A stretch of 64,000 nucleotides of DNA, from positions 64,817,909 through 64,881,908 of the forward strand of contig OZ038488.1 in assembly GCA_964036315.1 (NCBI GenBank), given 5' to 3'. This DNA comes from Acanthosepion esculentum. Its lineage: Eukaryota > Mollusca > Cephalopoda > Sepiida > Sepiidae. Position numbers and translations under genes: made by a program. Within the stretch, counting starts at the first letter, position 1. The number at the start of each line of letters is the position of its first letter. Below, one piece after another: positions 1-11,346 of this stretch. Under the pieces are notes generated by a model. That model ran no database searches and was not told the origin of the DNA. It saw nothing but the letters and a program-made list of their open reading frames with translations.

Positions 1-299
1 AAAACGATGTGAAAGAAAACATGCATTTAAGTAAGAAAGGTTGAATTAATCAAGAGTTGCCTCCCTTTGACTGCAATTTAAGAGTTCAGTGAGAGATCAT
101 TATTTGGTTTAAAGTTCACTGGATAAATGTTCATGAGTGTTTCATGATATGATTGTTCTTGTGATATTACTGTTGAAAAGTATTGTTGTGTCAAAAGAAG
201 TTTTTAGTGAAGGTGTACAAATTATCATCAGCATGTGGGTGTATGTGTGTGTGTGTGAATGAGAAGGCGCATGGTTAGAACTGGAGTTCCAACTGTCGT
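1..299. other. unannotated AT-rich DNA
   Basis: No coding or repeat feature is recognised here except a short (GT)n run near 241-257. Confidence 0.5.
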
Positions 300-475
300 A
301 GATTCGTTTAGCAGTTGAGGTCTCACTAATTGAGTTGAGAAAAATCTTGGCTTAAATAAGCGACTATAGGCTCTGATTCGTTGCGCGGGAAAAATTATTC
401 TTCACGTGTAAACGATCTGATTGGTTGGCATCAATCAATCAGCGAGCGAGCTTTGGGGAGACTTAAGGAAGCTTC
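300..475 (-). promoter_or_regulatory. LTR-like promoter module, diverged
   Basis: Read on the minus strand this shows CCAATCAGA, then CACGTGAA, a GC-rich CCCGCGC, TTATTTAAG and AAGATTTTTCTCAACTCAAT in that order. The order and several words match the module at 25190-25363, which has CCAATCAGA, CACGTGAAAATAA, GCGCCAAA, TATAAAAG and AAGATTTTTGACTGAG. Seen: the shared words and their order. Inferred: a diverged promoter or LTR U3 region of the same dispersed family. No coding part of a parent element is recognised next to it. Confidence 0.4.
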
Positions 476-675
476 TGTGAGCCACTTCTCCCAAAAGTGC
501 ACAAATTTGACTACTTAAAAAATAAAGCGATTCCAAAATTGTCGCATTACTGCGATTTGTAAATTGCCTGTAGAAAATGTATTAGTGATTTATTAGCCAA
601 TAATCGTTTGGTATTGTACGTGTGATTTTGTGTTTGTGTGTATATGTTCGTGCGTAAGTAGGTTCACACACTTGT

Positions 676-885
676 CTTAGACCTCTTTCTGCTTCTGTAT
701 ATCTTCTAAATTAATTTTCTATTCCTATGCAGGTGTATTACTGCCAGTAGAGGTTCTTGATTATTCTAATATCTTTCCCAAATATGTTAAGGTTGTTGAG
801 CAGATCCAACAGATCTTTGCGGCGTACTTTACCGAACGCCTTTGCGTAATCAATAAAACACAAGTACGCGTCGTTCTGTATCTGT
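676..885 (-). pseudogene. RTE-like LINE reverse transcriptase fragment
   Basis: The minus strand encodes, with breaks, a palm/fingers segment of an RTE-type reverse transcriptase: a YLCFIDYAKAF-like motif A, then DLLDLL, then FGKDIRIIKNLYW, ending near the stretch before the RQGC motif. The same FGKDIRIIKNLY segment occurs at 6229-6440 minus, so both are remnants of one family. The remainder of the element is absent. Endonuclease and 3' end are not seen. Confidence 0.65.
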
Positions 886-1178
886 ATTTAGTAATGTGAT
901 TAAAGAAGGTAATTTATGCTGAACAATGTCAACGACAAATACTAATTTGGTTAGTCAAAGTATCATTAAGTTACACTGATGGACGACCAGTGATTTTAGA
1001 TAAAGAAAAAGGAATCTGTGGAGACCCATGCTCGCCTATACTCTTGTGGTGACAAAAGAGAAAACAAGTCTTACGCTGAAAAATAATTCGAATCTTCTCT
1101 GCTGTCTGTCAAATAAGAAAAATCAGAATCAAGGTCGGGTCAACTTTAGTAGGCCTCAAAATATGGACATTTTTTTAA
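886..1178. other. unannotated DNA
   Basis: Nothing recognised. A short reading frame in this area has no family signature. Confidence 0.4.
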
Positions 1179-1345
1179 GGAAATCCCCATCAATACTGGA
1201 AAGAACGATAACAGCCACTGGACTTGAGAATACCTGTTTTCCTGAAAAACTGTTTTAAGAGAAAGATTTTATAAATTTCAACCGACAGCAGTACTAGCTA
1301 AATGCTTCCTTATAAGAACACGTGCTAATTTTACCATTACCATGT
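1179..1345 (+). repeat. direct repeat, copy A
   Basis: This segment, from GGAAATCCCCATCAATACTG to the ACCATTAC motif, recurs at 1675-1855 with scattered substitutions and a roughly 20-nt length difference near the GCAGTACTAGCT word. The start-to-start distance is about 496 bp. No coding family is recognised in either copy. Confidence 0.75.
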
Positions 1346-1674
1346 AACACAGTTTAGTGTGTCGCATATTACTTAGAGAGGAGAATTGAATTAACGCCTG
1401 TTGTCTTGAGTAATGCCAGGCTTCTTCATAATACATGATCGAACTTTAAGTTTAGGGGATAATTTGATTTGAATAAATGTTAAAGATTTTAGTTTCACCA
1501 AAACTTAAAGTTCGTTTCTTCGGTTAAAAAAACGTGACATACCAATGGCGAGAACTTTGTCATTATATTTGGCGATAATACGGAGTAAACAACGAACTCG
1601 TTTCATACTTTTCGCAAGGGTATTGCGGCAAAAAATAATGATATTTCACACTACTTCAGATAAAAGGTTAGAAA

Positions 1675-1855
1675 GGAAATCCCCATCAATACTGGAAAGA
1701 GCAATAACAGTTACTGGTCTTGAAAAACCTATTTTCCTGAAAAACTATTTTAAGAGAAAGATTTTATAAATTTCAACTGGCAGCAGTACTAGCTGCTCGG
1801 TCAATGAATGCCGAATGTTTCCTTATAAGAAAACGGCTTATATTACCATTACGAT
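1675..1855 (+). repeat. direct repeat, copy B
   Basis: Second copy of the repeat at 1179. It shares the CCCCATCAATACTGGAAAGA, AGAGAAAGATTTTATAAATT and GCAGTACTAGCT words. It differs by many transitions and carries additional sequence after the last word. Confidence 0.75.
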
Positions 1856-2869
1856 TACTTTGAGCGACAGAGGATTGCTCTCTCGTGGATATATAGAAGG
1901 TTGATGTGCGTTGCGAGTTATGGATACGGTTTTGTTAATCCCTTTTGATTTACGCCCCGATATTTTCGACTTTGGACTTACGGGACTCATTTACAGCCTT
2001 TGGAATGGTAACACCAGACTTCTGATTTTTGGATCTGAACTACTCTATTAATAAAAAAAATTCGTTAAAGTGTCATCCATAAAATTCGAGTTTTCGAGAT
2101 ATGGTTTGTAAGTGTAATTCTCGTTTGAAGTTACTAAATATTGTCGGCTCCAAGGCCTATGGGCGTTGAAAGATTGAACTACACTAAAAGGGGTGATAAC
2201 TTACCTGTTGTGTAAACTAGTATTTGAAAATTTTTTTTTTTTTAAAATATGGACTCGAATATTAACTTGTTGGGATTGCTATGAATTAGTGTGTAATCAG
2301 AAGGGTTTTAGGTTTGTGATAATAAACGTGAAAAGCATGTTCTTCATATTAATCACAACAATTTAAGCGTAGACAATACAAATTGAATAAATCTCAAAGG
2401 CAATATTGAACAAAGAAACAAAGGTAGTCGTGAATTCAATTAGAAACAAACATTGAATATTTATGTACAAATAAATTACAATACAATTTGTGAAAAAGTT
2501 GTGTTTCAGTTGAAATACTTGAATGTTTGAAGAAAAGTTGAATTAAGTATTTTATGAACTCAAAGTTCAGGAATGTTCCTTTGTTTAGGAAAAGTGTTCA
2601 CATAAAAATTTAGGGGAAATTTATCGAGAGATAAATTTTAAAGTACTGTAGTTGCGAGATTTTTTTTGCTGAATTTTGTATGTTTTTGTTTTGGCAGAGT
2701 TATTCACCTTGGACCGTATTTTTTATATATTAATGCTTAAGTGATAGTTTCTGTTTTTTGTAGTGTAGATAACACTTTTTTTAGAAACGTACAAAGATTT
2801 CTGAGAGTCAGGTGATGACGCGCGAAAAGTCCTTTAAGTCAAGATGTAGACACGCGTGGATCTCTGTAG
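1856..2869. other. unannotated AT-rich DNA
   Basis: About 1 kb of AT-rich sequence with no coding signature, tRNA boxes or clear terminal repeats. Confidence 0.4.
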
Positions 2870-3070
2870 AAATCTCTCTGAGAGTGAATTGCCGACTAGT
2901 GAATTGGACTGAGATTTGTCCTTTTATTTACTCTGCGAAGATCAGATCGGCTCCCAGCGCATTGGCGCCAAAATTTATCCTGGGGCGTCTCGACCAATAA
3001 TAAGCAGAGTTTCGCAATGTGTGGTGTTGATTGGTCGAAACTAGCTCTTATGGAAAATTCCACCTTTAAA
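2870..3070 (-). promoter_or_regulatory. LTR-like promoter module with E2F-like site and TATA
   Basis: On the minus strand this reads: two CCAAT-type boxes (ACCAATCA, and an ATTGGTCG inverted box), TTTTGGCGCCAA (contains the E2F-like GCGCCAA), GGGAGCCGATCTGAT, AATAAAAGGACAAATCTCAG and then CAATTCACTAG. The GCGCCAA, GGAGCCGAT and A-TAAAAGGA words occur in the same order at 25276-25325. Seen: the shared word order. Inferred: a copy of the promoter family that serves as LINE landing site at 25.3 kb. Confidence 0.45.
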
Positions 3071-3440
3071 CGGGTTGAGTGGAAAAATACGGACGATTCT
3101 ACAAACTGGAGACAACAATGACAAATACGCAACTGTCTCGGTTACGAAGCTACTCTTTTAATCGTAATGTCTGTGGTGCAATTTAATTACTAGAGAAAGG
3201 GACGAATAAAAATAAAATACAATAAAAAGCAATAAAGTCAGAATAAAGACAAATTCGGAAAAATAGTTGCAAGCTTACAAAAAATAAATAAATTTGCAAC
3301 GATGATGAGTTACCGCAGTTAGCGTTATTTTAAATGAAATCTGAAGCGGGAAAATGGCTTCATTACTGGAAGATGGGTAACTCTGGATTTTGAGTTAGTC
3401 TATAAAAAGAGTCAGTCGTAACAAATTTCCAAAGAAGTAT

Positions 3441-3488
<48 letters not shown>

Positions 3489-4048
3489 GTAATTTTTTGG
3501 CGCTATGAATGTTCTCTCTGCATCGGATTCAGCTAGGTAATTTTTTCCCCTTTGTTCAATGTTCGCCGTAATTACACACATAATAAGAAAACTATTTCCG
3601 ACACTGTTCGTGTTTTGATAAGAAGACCTTGGTGGCATGGAGCGGTGTATCAATCCAAATAAAACTTGTTTCATAAATCTAAATTCGATTTCTCCTTTCT
3701 TTCAGTCATGGCTTACCGGCGCCCCAAAACTCGATTAACTTGAATTGTAACTTATATAATCAATGTACGTCGTGATTATGTTGAGAATGATGTTGCGTTT
3801 ACTACTCCAACCTCTCTTCATCTCGTACAAGGCCAACTGAATCAAAAGGATAAGGAAGATCGTCATGCTGCAGTCCTTCAAGTAAGTGAAGAGGATCTTC
3901 CTGTTTCAAAACGACTACCTAAGAAACTGTGGTCAGATATAATTCATCACTATTTATCCATGATGCTATATTTTTTGTTTTACACTAAGATTCAACCTGT
4001 ACAAAACCCGAGTGTTACGCGGGGTAGAGGGTTACGTTAAGGGGTAGT
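3071..4048. other. unannotated DNA with a (TA)n tract
   Basis: Apart from the microsatellite near 3443-3484 no feature is recognised. Confidence 0.4.
3443..3484. repeat. (TA)n microsatellite
   Basis: About 21 TA units. Confidence 0.95.
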
Positions 4049-4500
4049 TTATATGTATAGGAGGGTAAGATAATGGTTAACGCTAGACTTGAACATGTTA
4101 AGATTGTAGTGATCGAGGAAATATACTCTGGGGAGTCTATTCCACAGGGCAGTGGTTCGCGGGAAGAAGCTGTTTGAGTAGAGCTTACTTCTCACCGATT
4201 GAATACGGTGGGAATGTTTGTGGTTTGCTGCTATGTAAGTGGTATGGCGGGTCCTAGCCGTGAAGGTTAGACCTGGCGGAACCAAGAAACGCAGTTCGTC
4301 CGAACATTTACCATGGAAGTAGCGATAGAACAGTGAGAGGCTCGCCACATCCTGCCTGTGAGAGATAGGTTGGTGGAGGGAAAATAATTCTTCTCTAACA
4401 AGGATTTGGAGTCGCTTTTAAACTCTATCAAGACTGGAAAATGAGGACTGGGCAGCTCCCGCCCAAATATGGCAACAGTACTCCATTTTCGCATAAAAAG
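4049..4500 (-). pseudogene. jockey/CR1-like LINE, RT C-terminal tail
   Basis: The minus strand encodes, across two frames, the tail typical of jockey/CR1-type LINE polymerases: YCCHIW, LDRVQKR, then RQDVASLSLFYRYFHGKCSDE, LVPPGLTF, FFPRTTALWNRLP and a final NLNMFKSSVN. These are the post-RT segments of this group. A frameshift separates the LDRVQK part from the SLSLFYRYFHG part. A related but separate remnant lies at 61756-62400 on the same strand. The upstream RT is missing. Confidence 0.75.
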
Positions 4501-4742
4501 AAAATTAAATTAGAATAAGAAACAATTTTGAGAATACTGGAATTTTTCAGGGTGCCCACGTCGCTACCGAATATGACACAAGGTCATGATTTAATGAAAT
4601 ACTGAGATTAACTGGTCCAATCGTAAAATAGGGAAACATTTTTTATGGAAATTTGTAGATCAGCATTCATTAAAACATTTTTCTACCTACATTTGTAAGA
4701 ATAAAAAATATTGATGTTTTATTATTTTAGAAGTGTGTGTCG

Positions 4743-5039
4743 GGGGTGTCCTGTTCATAATATAACCACAGTATCAAATCGATCCCTGACTTCTTAAACA
4801 GTTATCTGTACAGTACTTTCTTTTAATTTAAAAATGTCAAATTTGAATTGTGCCTACGTCATTGATAACTGCTTAATATTACGAATTGGAAAAAAGGACA
4901 ACATCGGGTATGCACAGTTATCAATGACGTGACTATAGTTTCACACATGATATCTGTAAATGGAAACAAAATACAGATAACTTTTTAAAAAGTCAGGGAT
5001 CAATATGACACTGTATTTATATTATGAACAGGACACCCC
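4743..5039. mobile_element. foldback MITE, ~297 bp
   Basis: The two ends are inverted copies: the left begins GGGGTGTCCTGTTCATAATA, and the right end reads back as the same word. Similarity continues through ATCCCTGACTT and AGTTATCTGTA, for about 70 bp. A second, inner inverted pair (ACGTCATTGATAACTG near 4856-4872, and its complement near 4916-4932) makes most of the element fold back on itself. No ORF. A target duplication is not clear. Confidence 0.75.
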
Positions 5040-5099
5040 AATTTTAAGATGATAAAACATTAGTTTTTGATTCTGACAAATGTCATGTGTAGAAAGAAG

Positions 5100-5952
5100 G
5101 TGTAATGAATGCGTCTTCTTCTTATATGTGCCGTGATCCTTTAGGACGTTGGCGATCATGGCTCTCCGCAATTTCCTGTTTTTTGTAGCTCTTAATAAAT
5201 TTTGTACTTTTGTTATCTCTCTATCTACCATCAATTTACTCAATTTCACTAGGTAGGTTATGCGATGTTTTCATCTGTCGCTCTTGCTTTCAATCTGTCC
5301 TGTGAGTATCAAATTTTCCAAGCCCTCTTTTATCATTATATGCCAAAGAAATCTCAGTTGTCTCTTTCTGATGTCAATTATAATTTTTATTTCCAGTTTC
5401 TCTAAAACCTCGCCGGTGCTCACATGTTCAGTTCATACTATTCTCAGCATCCTTCTGTAGAGCGACATTTTTGTTGCTTCAAGTCTGTTCTTCATCTGTG
5501 AGAAGATTGCCCAGCACTGACTGCCACAAAGGAGGACTGATATTGAGTAAAAGTTCAGTATGCTTTTCTTTGTTTCTAACGAAATTGTTATGTTTCTTAA
5601 TACTTTGCTTAGCTTCTGGAAGGCATTTTTCGCTATCCCAATGCGCCTTCGGATTTCAGTTTCGCATTTTCCGTCCTTTGAAAAAACAATTCCCAGATAT
5701 GTAAATTTTTGTACTTGTCCGATTTTGTATCCCTAATTTGTAATTTGCATTTTACGCTCACCCTTTTTGCTAACAACCATGCCTTCTGCCTTCTTGCAAT
5801 TGATGTTCTCGCTTTCCTTCACTACCTTCTGTAAGAATTCTTGTACTTTCCAATCTGTCTGCTATCAACACGGTGACATCTGCATATCTTATGTTGTTAA
5901 GATTGTGACCGCCAATAATAAATCCTGATAGGACTTCTAATTATCTCAGAAT
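5100..5952 (-). pseudogene. RTE-like LINE, RT palm to C-terminus (3' half)
   Basis: On the minus strand, with breaks, this reads as the C-terminal half of an RTE-type polymerase. The order is an IADRLE-like segment after the YADD area, NCKKAEGMVVSKKG, KFTYLG, DGKCETEIRRRIGIAKNAFQ, LLCGSQCW, MLRI.WTEHV, RKRQLRFLWHIM, LENLILTGKIE and RRAMIANVLKDHGT near the 3' end. Many frameshifts and stops show it is dead. It is continuous with the fragment at 6229-6440 except for a SINE inserted between them. Confidence 0.8.
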
Positions 5953-6228
5953 TAGTCAGTAGTTATGTACCATGCGTGATACACGCTTAGGCGATCATGT
6001 ATCTTTTGATACATGACTGACGAGGCAGATTTTTTCCCGCAGTAGGTTGCCATTTCTTTCTGCGGTAGATCAGTTGCCATCCAAGGCTATAGAACCCGGT
6101 CTCTCCTGCTATTTACCCATAGCAGGGGGAGAAGAAGAGGATTCATACCTTTCCCAGGAGTATTAACACGTAAGTGAATATAATGGATTTCACTGGAATT
6201 CGAACTCGGCACTTCGATTCCTCAAAAA
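5953..6228 (-). mobile_element. tRNA-derived SINE (family S), 5'-truncated
   Basis: Matches the other family members in this window (47273, 47722, 63532, 63866). It has the tail hairpin TCATGTATC-TTTT-GATACATGA at 5995-6016, the body words AGTTGCCATCCAAGGCTATA and CTATTTACCCATAGCAGGG, and the tRNA B-box-like GAATTCGAACTC (reads GAGTTCGAATTC on its own strand). The tRNA head is cut after the CGATTCCTCA word, where the RTE LINE resumes. It therefore inserted into an RTE copy. Confidence 0.8.
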
Positions 6229-6440
6229 TCACCTTACTGTATAGGTTGAATAAGTCCGGTGAGATGATACATCCTTGTCTTACACCCCTTTCTATTTCTG
6301 TATATTTACTGAATTCATTTTCTATTCGTATGCAGCCGGTTTTTCTGAGGGTATAAGTTCTTGATTATTCTAATGTCCTTCCCAAATATGTCATGGTTAT
6401 CTAGCAGCTCCAGCAGTTCAATTCATTTACAAAAATTATT
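6229..6440 (-). pseudogene. RTE-like LINE RT fragment (5' half of split copy)
   Basis: The minus strand encodes FGKDIRIIKNLY, RIENEFSEYTEI-like residues and a ...ISPDLFNLYS segment, that is the RT region around the RQGC.LSPDLFNLYSE motif of RTE elements. It joins the fragment at 5100-5952 once the SINE is removed. Confidence 0.75.
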
Positions 6441-7449
6441 TCCCACCAAATTCTTTTCATTTTTTTTTTTTTTTAAGAACGAGACAGTCAATTTAAGTAA
6501 TGCCTCAGTTTTAATTATTTTCAGTAGTATGAAAGCTTTCTCGAATTTTTCATCTTCATCTGCAATTTTCTCTTGCTTCGTCTTCCCGTTCACTTTCGCT
6601 GATCGAAATATCTGAAGATGTGATGTCGGAAAGAAAAAAAAGCATGAAATGGTTGGAATTAACAGAGTTCTGGCTGAAAATCTTTAAACACTATTCAGAA
6701 ACTCTTAAGACCATAATCAAATTCTTGCTTTTTTACAAAACCTTCTGTCTCTGTGAGTCTAAATTCTTTATTATTGTTATTTCATGTGTCCTGTCCTTTC
6801 AAAATGTGGAAGAACATGGCTGTCTCTTGCAGCTTTAAGCTAATATTGACTTAACCGTCGCTCAGCCATCTCTTCACACAAATTTATTAGGTAGGTTACT
6901 AACTGATTCTCACAGTTAACAAGAAGCAAAAAGTGGAAGGAAAAAACAACAAATGGAGATAATACGTTTAATAAGTTTTTATTTTCCGTGACTTACAAAG
7001 TTCGATCGCTTGCTCTTTCCGGGGCATCGTATATCAGTAGTGGGAGACTGGGTGTTCGTTCGGGGTGTAGGGAATTATAACCCTGAGTAAATGATTATAC
7101 CCCCCCCTCTAGATTTATATATACACAAATACTCAGACAACAATGAGAAGCACCAAAACAAATATTATTTATTATCTGGTCGTTATGTGGTTTTGGAGAC
7201 ACGAGAGATAGTAATAATGATAAAATTGTGAGTTTGGTATCAAATGTAGATCGAATATGGATCGGAATCCAACAGAAGGATAAGTTAAAGAATAAGCAAA
7301 ATGTATACAGTTTTTCTCGTATGTGTTTTTTAATAGATGTGTGTAATGAGTGTCCAGATAATTTAGCTGGAAAAATACAGGAAATGCCTGGGGTTTTCTG
7401 ATCTCGAATTTTTGTTGAGTGCTAAAAGATAAATGTTGCTATTATGGCT
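6441..7449. other. unannotated AT-rich DNA
   Basis: About 1 kb. Short reading frames here have no recognisable signature. Confidence 0.4.
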
Positions 7450-7740
7450 TGATAAGGGAAATGGAGATGAAATTTTCGTTGGCGCACGTGTTAACGACCT
7501 GTCCGTGTGAACGGTTTTGTCCGATAGTGAGAATGTCACGCGTTGGTATGTGTAGAGTTCTCCTCTACACAAGTAGTGTCATCGGTTTAGAATGAGTGAA
7601 TTAATGATAATTGTAATTGTTATAATTATTTTATTATAATTATTTTTGACACTATAATTAATTTTTATTTATTTTATGGGCACGACAACGTAACAGTATA
7701 ATTAATTTTTATTTATATATTTTTTTTATATACACGAAAA
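7450..7740 (+). repeat. dispersed repeat R1, copy 1
   Basis: Shares CTGTCCGTG, ATGTCACG.GTT.GTATGTG, GGTTTAGAA.G.GTGAA, a GTTATAATTATTTTATTATAATTATTT.TGACA palindromic core, ATAATTA and GG.CACGA with 23255-23460 in the same order. The palindromic AT core suggests the end of a transposable element. Type not recognised. Confidence 0.65.
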
Positions 7741-8689
7741 GTTAGTAGTCGACATAGACACGTGGAGAAAATCAACAAGCATATGTAGTCGATTCAGATA
7801 TATCTACTCTTTTATAAAATTAATTTTTTTTAATATTCAAGATCTGTGGGAAAAATTGGGGAAAAAAAGATTATTTCTGGTCGCAATGCCTAATGTACAA
7901 CTCCATCCAATATTTATGTACAATCCAAAATTATCTTTTCAGTTACTAAAACAAACGCTGAGTTTGTTTGTTTTTGTTTTTTTCGAACTTTGAGAGACTT
8001 TCACTTTTTACATCTTTTCTTTTTAGTCTTTCTGATTAAAAGAAAGTTACTTTTAAATGTTTTATATTTTACACTGCGAAATCTATTTAAAAATGCTATT
8101 ATTTGTTACATAAAATTAATTGAATATTTTTCTCTATGATATTGTTATTCATAACAACAAATATATTAATGATAACATTTATTGTTTTATGAGTAATTAC
8201 TTTTTTCTTACTGAAAACTACTTCTTTTAAATGTATGTCGAATTTTATTTTAATTTACCGTTAAATTTAAAAAAACATAAAAGAGGAGCAAATGTGATAT
8301 TTTATACTACAAAATTACTTTAAAATAATTTATTAAGAACGTTGTTATATAAAACCAATCAATTTTTAATCCGATATTTTATATATTGTAAACGAGGTAT
8401 ACAAAACGTTAATCTGCTGCTAAACCACACACATTTCTAGGTACTTCTATAATCATAGAAATGTATATTTATGACAAAATAAGTCAGCATAACAGTAGTT
8501 AGTTTTTTTTTAATCAATAAAATAGAAAATCTTTTTTATTTAGTCTTGTGTAGTATTTTTGTTCCAGAATTCATATCATAAGGCTTTTGTTTCATTATAA
8601 CTGTTTCAACGTAGATAATTAATTCATAGATTAAAATGCATATAACATTTAGTATACCCTTGTTAACAGGGTGGGGTTGTGATATATCC
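7741..8689. other. unannotated very AT-rich DNA
   Basis: No coding signature or tRNA box recognised. Sequence composition only. Confidence 0.4.
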
Positions 8690-9138
8690 TGTCATAACAA
8701 CATCAATATGTAGGGTTACCTTCTCCTACTTCTCGAAACCGCTACTAGGGAACGCTCTTAATAAATATTCTGCGACTCTTTTCATCTTATCCGCCAACAT
8801 GTAACTTCTCGCGGAGAACGCGTTCCTTTTGGGAAACGCATGAATTAACCGCACATACACAACACACGTACATACACACATTCACTCACTACACATACTT
8901 TGCACCCCAAACGTTTTCACATTCATTTGACACACACACATTTGTCTTTGTCACTTGTATACCTTTGTTGTTTAATACAGTATCATTTGTTTGTACATAT
9001 ATATTGGTTCTTGTCGTCTCTCTACATTTCTTTACGTGGACTCACATCCCGATTCTACCATGTTTGTTGTGGGCATTTCAAGAAACACACGTGTTTATCT
9101 CTCAACGCATACACCGGCCCGCAACAAATGATGATGAC

Positions 9139-9208
<70 letters not shown>

Positions 9209-9357
9209 GTAAGGACTTCCGGTCCCACTAGGAAATGCTGGGATAAAGACAGAACCAGTGGGGCAGTTTAAATAAATGGGTTAAGTTTACCACATGTCGT
9301 ACCGTCTTTGTGTTGTTCCGACTGTTCAGAGGCCAGTCTCATATATCTTTCCACCCA
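8690..9357 (+). repeat. 5' LTR of gypsy element
   Basis: Begins TGTCATAACAACATCAA and ends near TCTTTCCACCCA. The last ~170 bp match the 3' LTR, from GTAAGGACTTCCG to TCTTTCCACCC. The 3' LTR lacks about 480 bp that are present here between the first 18 bp and the GAT repeat. Confidence 0.75.
9128..9207 (+). repeat. (GAT)n trinucleotide repeat inside LTR
   Basis: About 26 GAT/ATG units. The 3' LTR has only a few units at the same place, so the array has expanded in the 5' LTR or contracted in the 3' LTR. Confidence 0.9.
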
Positions 9358-9479
9358 ATGGTACATGGTATCAAAGAGGGATTCTTTCTAAAAGAAGAAA
9401 ATTAATTTTTAGAAGAACAGGACCCAATTAGAAAAAAAAATTCTTTTATTCGAAAAAGAAAATTTAAAAAAAATGTTCA

Positions 9480-10120
9480 AATTAACTACACCATAGCTGT
9501 TTGATTTTACAAACCCGGGAAATTAGCAGAAATGGTCGTAGAGATGTCAACGCTATCGAAAAGCGTCCAAACTCTGGGGAGAAGACAACAAAACTCAAGT
9601 AAGGACATTAATATATTACATGGGAAGTGAAGACGAAAATATATTTCGGACATTTTCTTTCTCACGACGAGAAGACGCAAATGTGTTCGACTCGGTTTAG
9701 GAAAAATTCAATGCCTACTTCACGCCTCTAAAAGAAATATAATTTATGAAAGGGGAACATTTTATCTTCGGGTTCATATACCAGGAGAATCAACAGAAAC
9801 CTCTATTCGCACATTGCACGAATTAGTAGAAGTATTTGAGTTACCAAAGAAAAATGACCAAAAGCTACGGAGATGGCCAGAAGCAGTGAGCAAATAAAAT
9901 CTAAAATGGAAGAAATCCACGAGAAAAATGTAGACCCAGAGAAACTTACGAGATACAAAATTAAAAAAGAATATGTGAAAACAGCAACAACAACAGTAAT
10001 TGCCGTAGATGTAATAAAAAACATTATTTTAAAAACTGTCCAGCGAAAAGGAAATACTGTAAGAAATGCGGTAAAATGAATCATTTCACTGTAGCCTGCG
10101 GAAGTAAAACAAATATGCTA
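9480..10120 (+). pseudogene. gypsy gag remnant with two zinc knuckles
   Basis: Scattered frames give gag-like text (KFNAYFTPLKE, then an ERG.F..R...PGES.ETSIRTLHELV-type segment near 9690-9840). Near 9993-10100 there are two adjacent knuckles: CRRCNKKHYFKNC (C-x2-C-x3-H-x4-C, one residue short of the usual spacing) and CKKCGKMNHFTVAC (C-x2-C-x4-H-x4-C). These bind RNA in retrotransposon Gag. Frameshifts and stops prevent a continuous product. Confidence 0.7.
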
Positions 10121-10139
10121 CAGACAGTAAATGAAGAAA

Positions 10140-10300
10140 ATAAATATTTCCTAGGAAAGCTAACAGAAACAAATTTAAATGATCCGTGGTATAAAAATGT
10201 AAAACTTTGTAAAACAGCAGTGAAATCTAATATCGACACAGGCGCCGATATAAATGGTATCTCAACTGAAACTTGAAAAATCTGAGAGAGAAAACCTCTA
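10140..10300 (+). pseudogene. gypsy aspartic protease remnant
   Basis: Contains the retropepsin active-site motif DTGAD at 10235-10249, preceded by VKSNI. A TGA stop follows shortly, so the protease is broken. Confidence 0.7.
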
Positions 10301-10398
10301 TTAAAACCAGTAAATGGCATCTTCACAAGTCCTGGAGGAATAGTCCAATGCATTGGAAAATTTAATACCATTACAGAGAAGCTAAGGATAAATATTAT

Positions 10399-10678
10399 TT
10401 GGAGATATATGTCATCAAATTTGTAAAAGGAGAAAACTTATTGTCTAGAAAAACGTCTGTAAAAATGAATCTAGTGAAATGTTTAGACAAAACAAAGCAA
10501 GGAACTTCATTTGACGCCGGAGGGTGTATAAACGGAGACCCAGTTAAAATAGTTCTGAAAAAAGACGCTTCACCCTACTGTGTAACAACAGCAAGTAGAG
10601 TCCGATTTACTATTTTACCAAAGGTGAATGAAAAATTGAATAGACTGGAAAACGAGGGAATTATTGAAAGGGTTACAT
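10399..10678 (+). pseudogene. gypsy RT N-terminal part, cut by insertion
   Basis: Encodes the lead-in to a Ty3/gypsy RT (PYCVTTASRVRFTILPKVN, KLNRLENEGIIERVT). The frame runs directly into the nested element at 10679. The next RT residues appear after that element, at 12430. Confidence 0.8.
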
Positions 10679-11152
10679 TGTCGGAGTTAGCTCCTCCTCA
10701 GTTTCTTTAATCCTTCAACAGGGGTCTCTCTCCCCTAACTATAAATACTGGCTGACCCTTCGCCTCTCTCTCTTTTTCGACCCAGGCCTTGGGCCGCTAC
10801 CTCGCGCGGAGGTGAGGTAAAAATCTCTCTTTTTTCACTTAGGCCAAAAAGTGACCTCTCACAGATACAGCGTTTCCCAAATTCCGGGAACACACTAAGA
10901 ACAATACACGTACGTACGAACACTTACAACACCCACACATAATTTCTCCATACAAACACTATGTATTTGTCCATGTCATTGTAATTTGTTATTGATATAT
11001 ATTTGTTTGCATATATGTATCGGTCTTGTTTGTTTTCTTTGTCTTCTTTGGACATAATTAAACTCCGACATTCTTATGTAGCTGGACCGACTAGAAGGAA
11101 ATTTTAACCTTTTCTGATATCTCTTCACATCTTCACACCACGGTCCGCTACA
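10679..11152 (+). repeat. left LTR of nested element
   Basis: Starts TG, ends CA. Contains TATAAATA near 10740 and a CT-rich stretch just after it, consistent with a U3/R promoter. Roughly 90% or more identical by eye to the right copy. Confidence 0.8.
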
Positions 11153-11346
11153 TATGATAAAATTATCAACTCCTGCTAACACACACAAGACGATATATAT
11201 GTACAAGCAAATTCTTATACAGACCTTCCAAATGAGAGCCAGTCAAAACAACATAATATTGGGAACTTCTTTTCTATCCTATGCATGCCGTACTCTATTA
11301 ACTAAAGAACTTTTAATTCACTACAACATGTCTACAAAATAATTGC

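Noticed and set aside
8900..9271. ORF with poly-Met or poly-Asp tract
   Set aside because: Produced by the (GAT)n repeat inside an LTR; no protein family.
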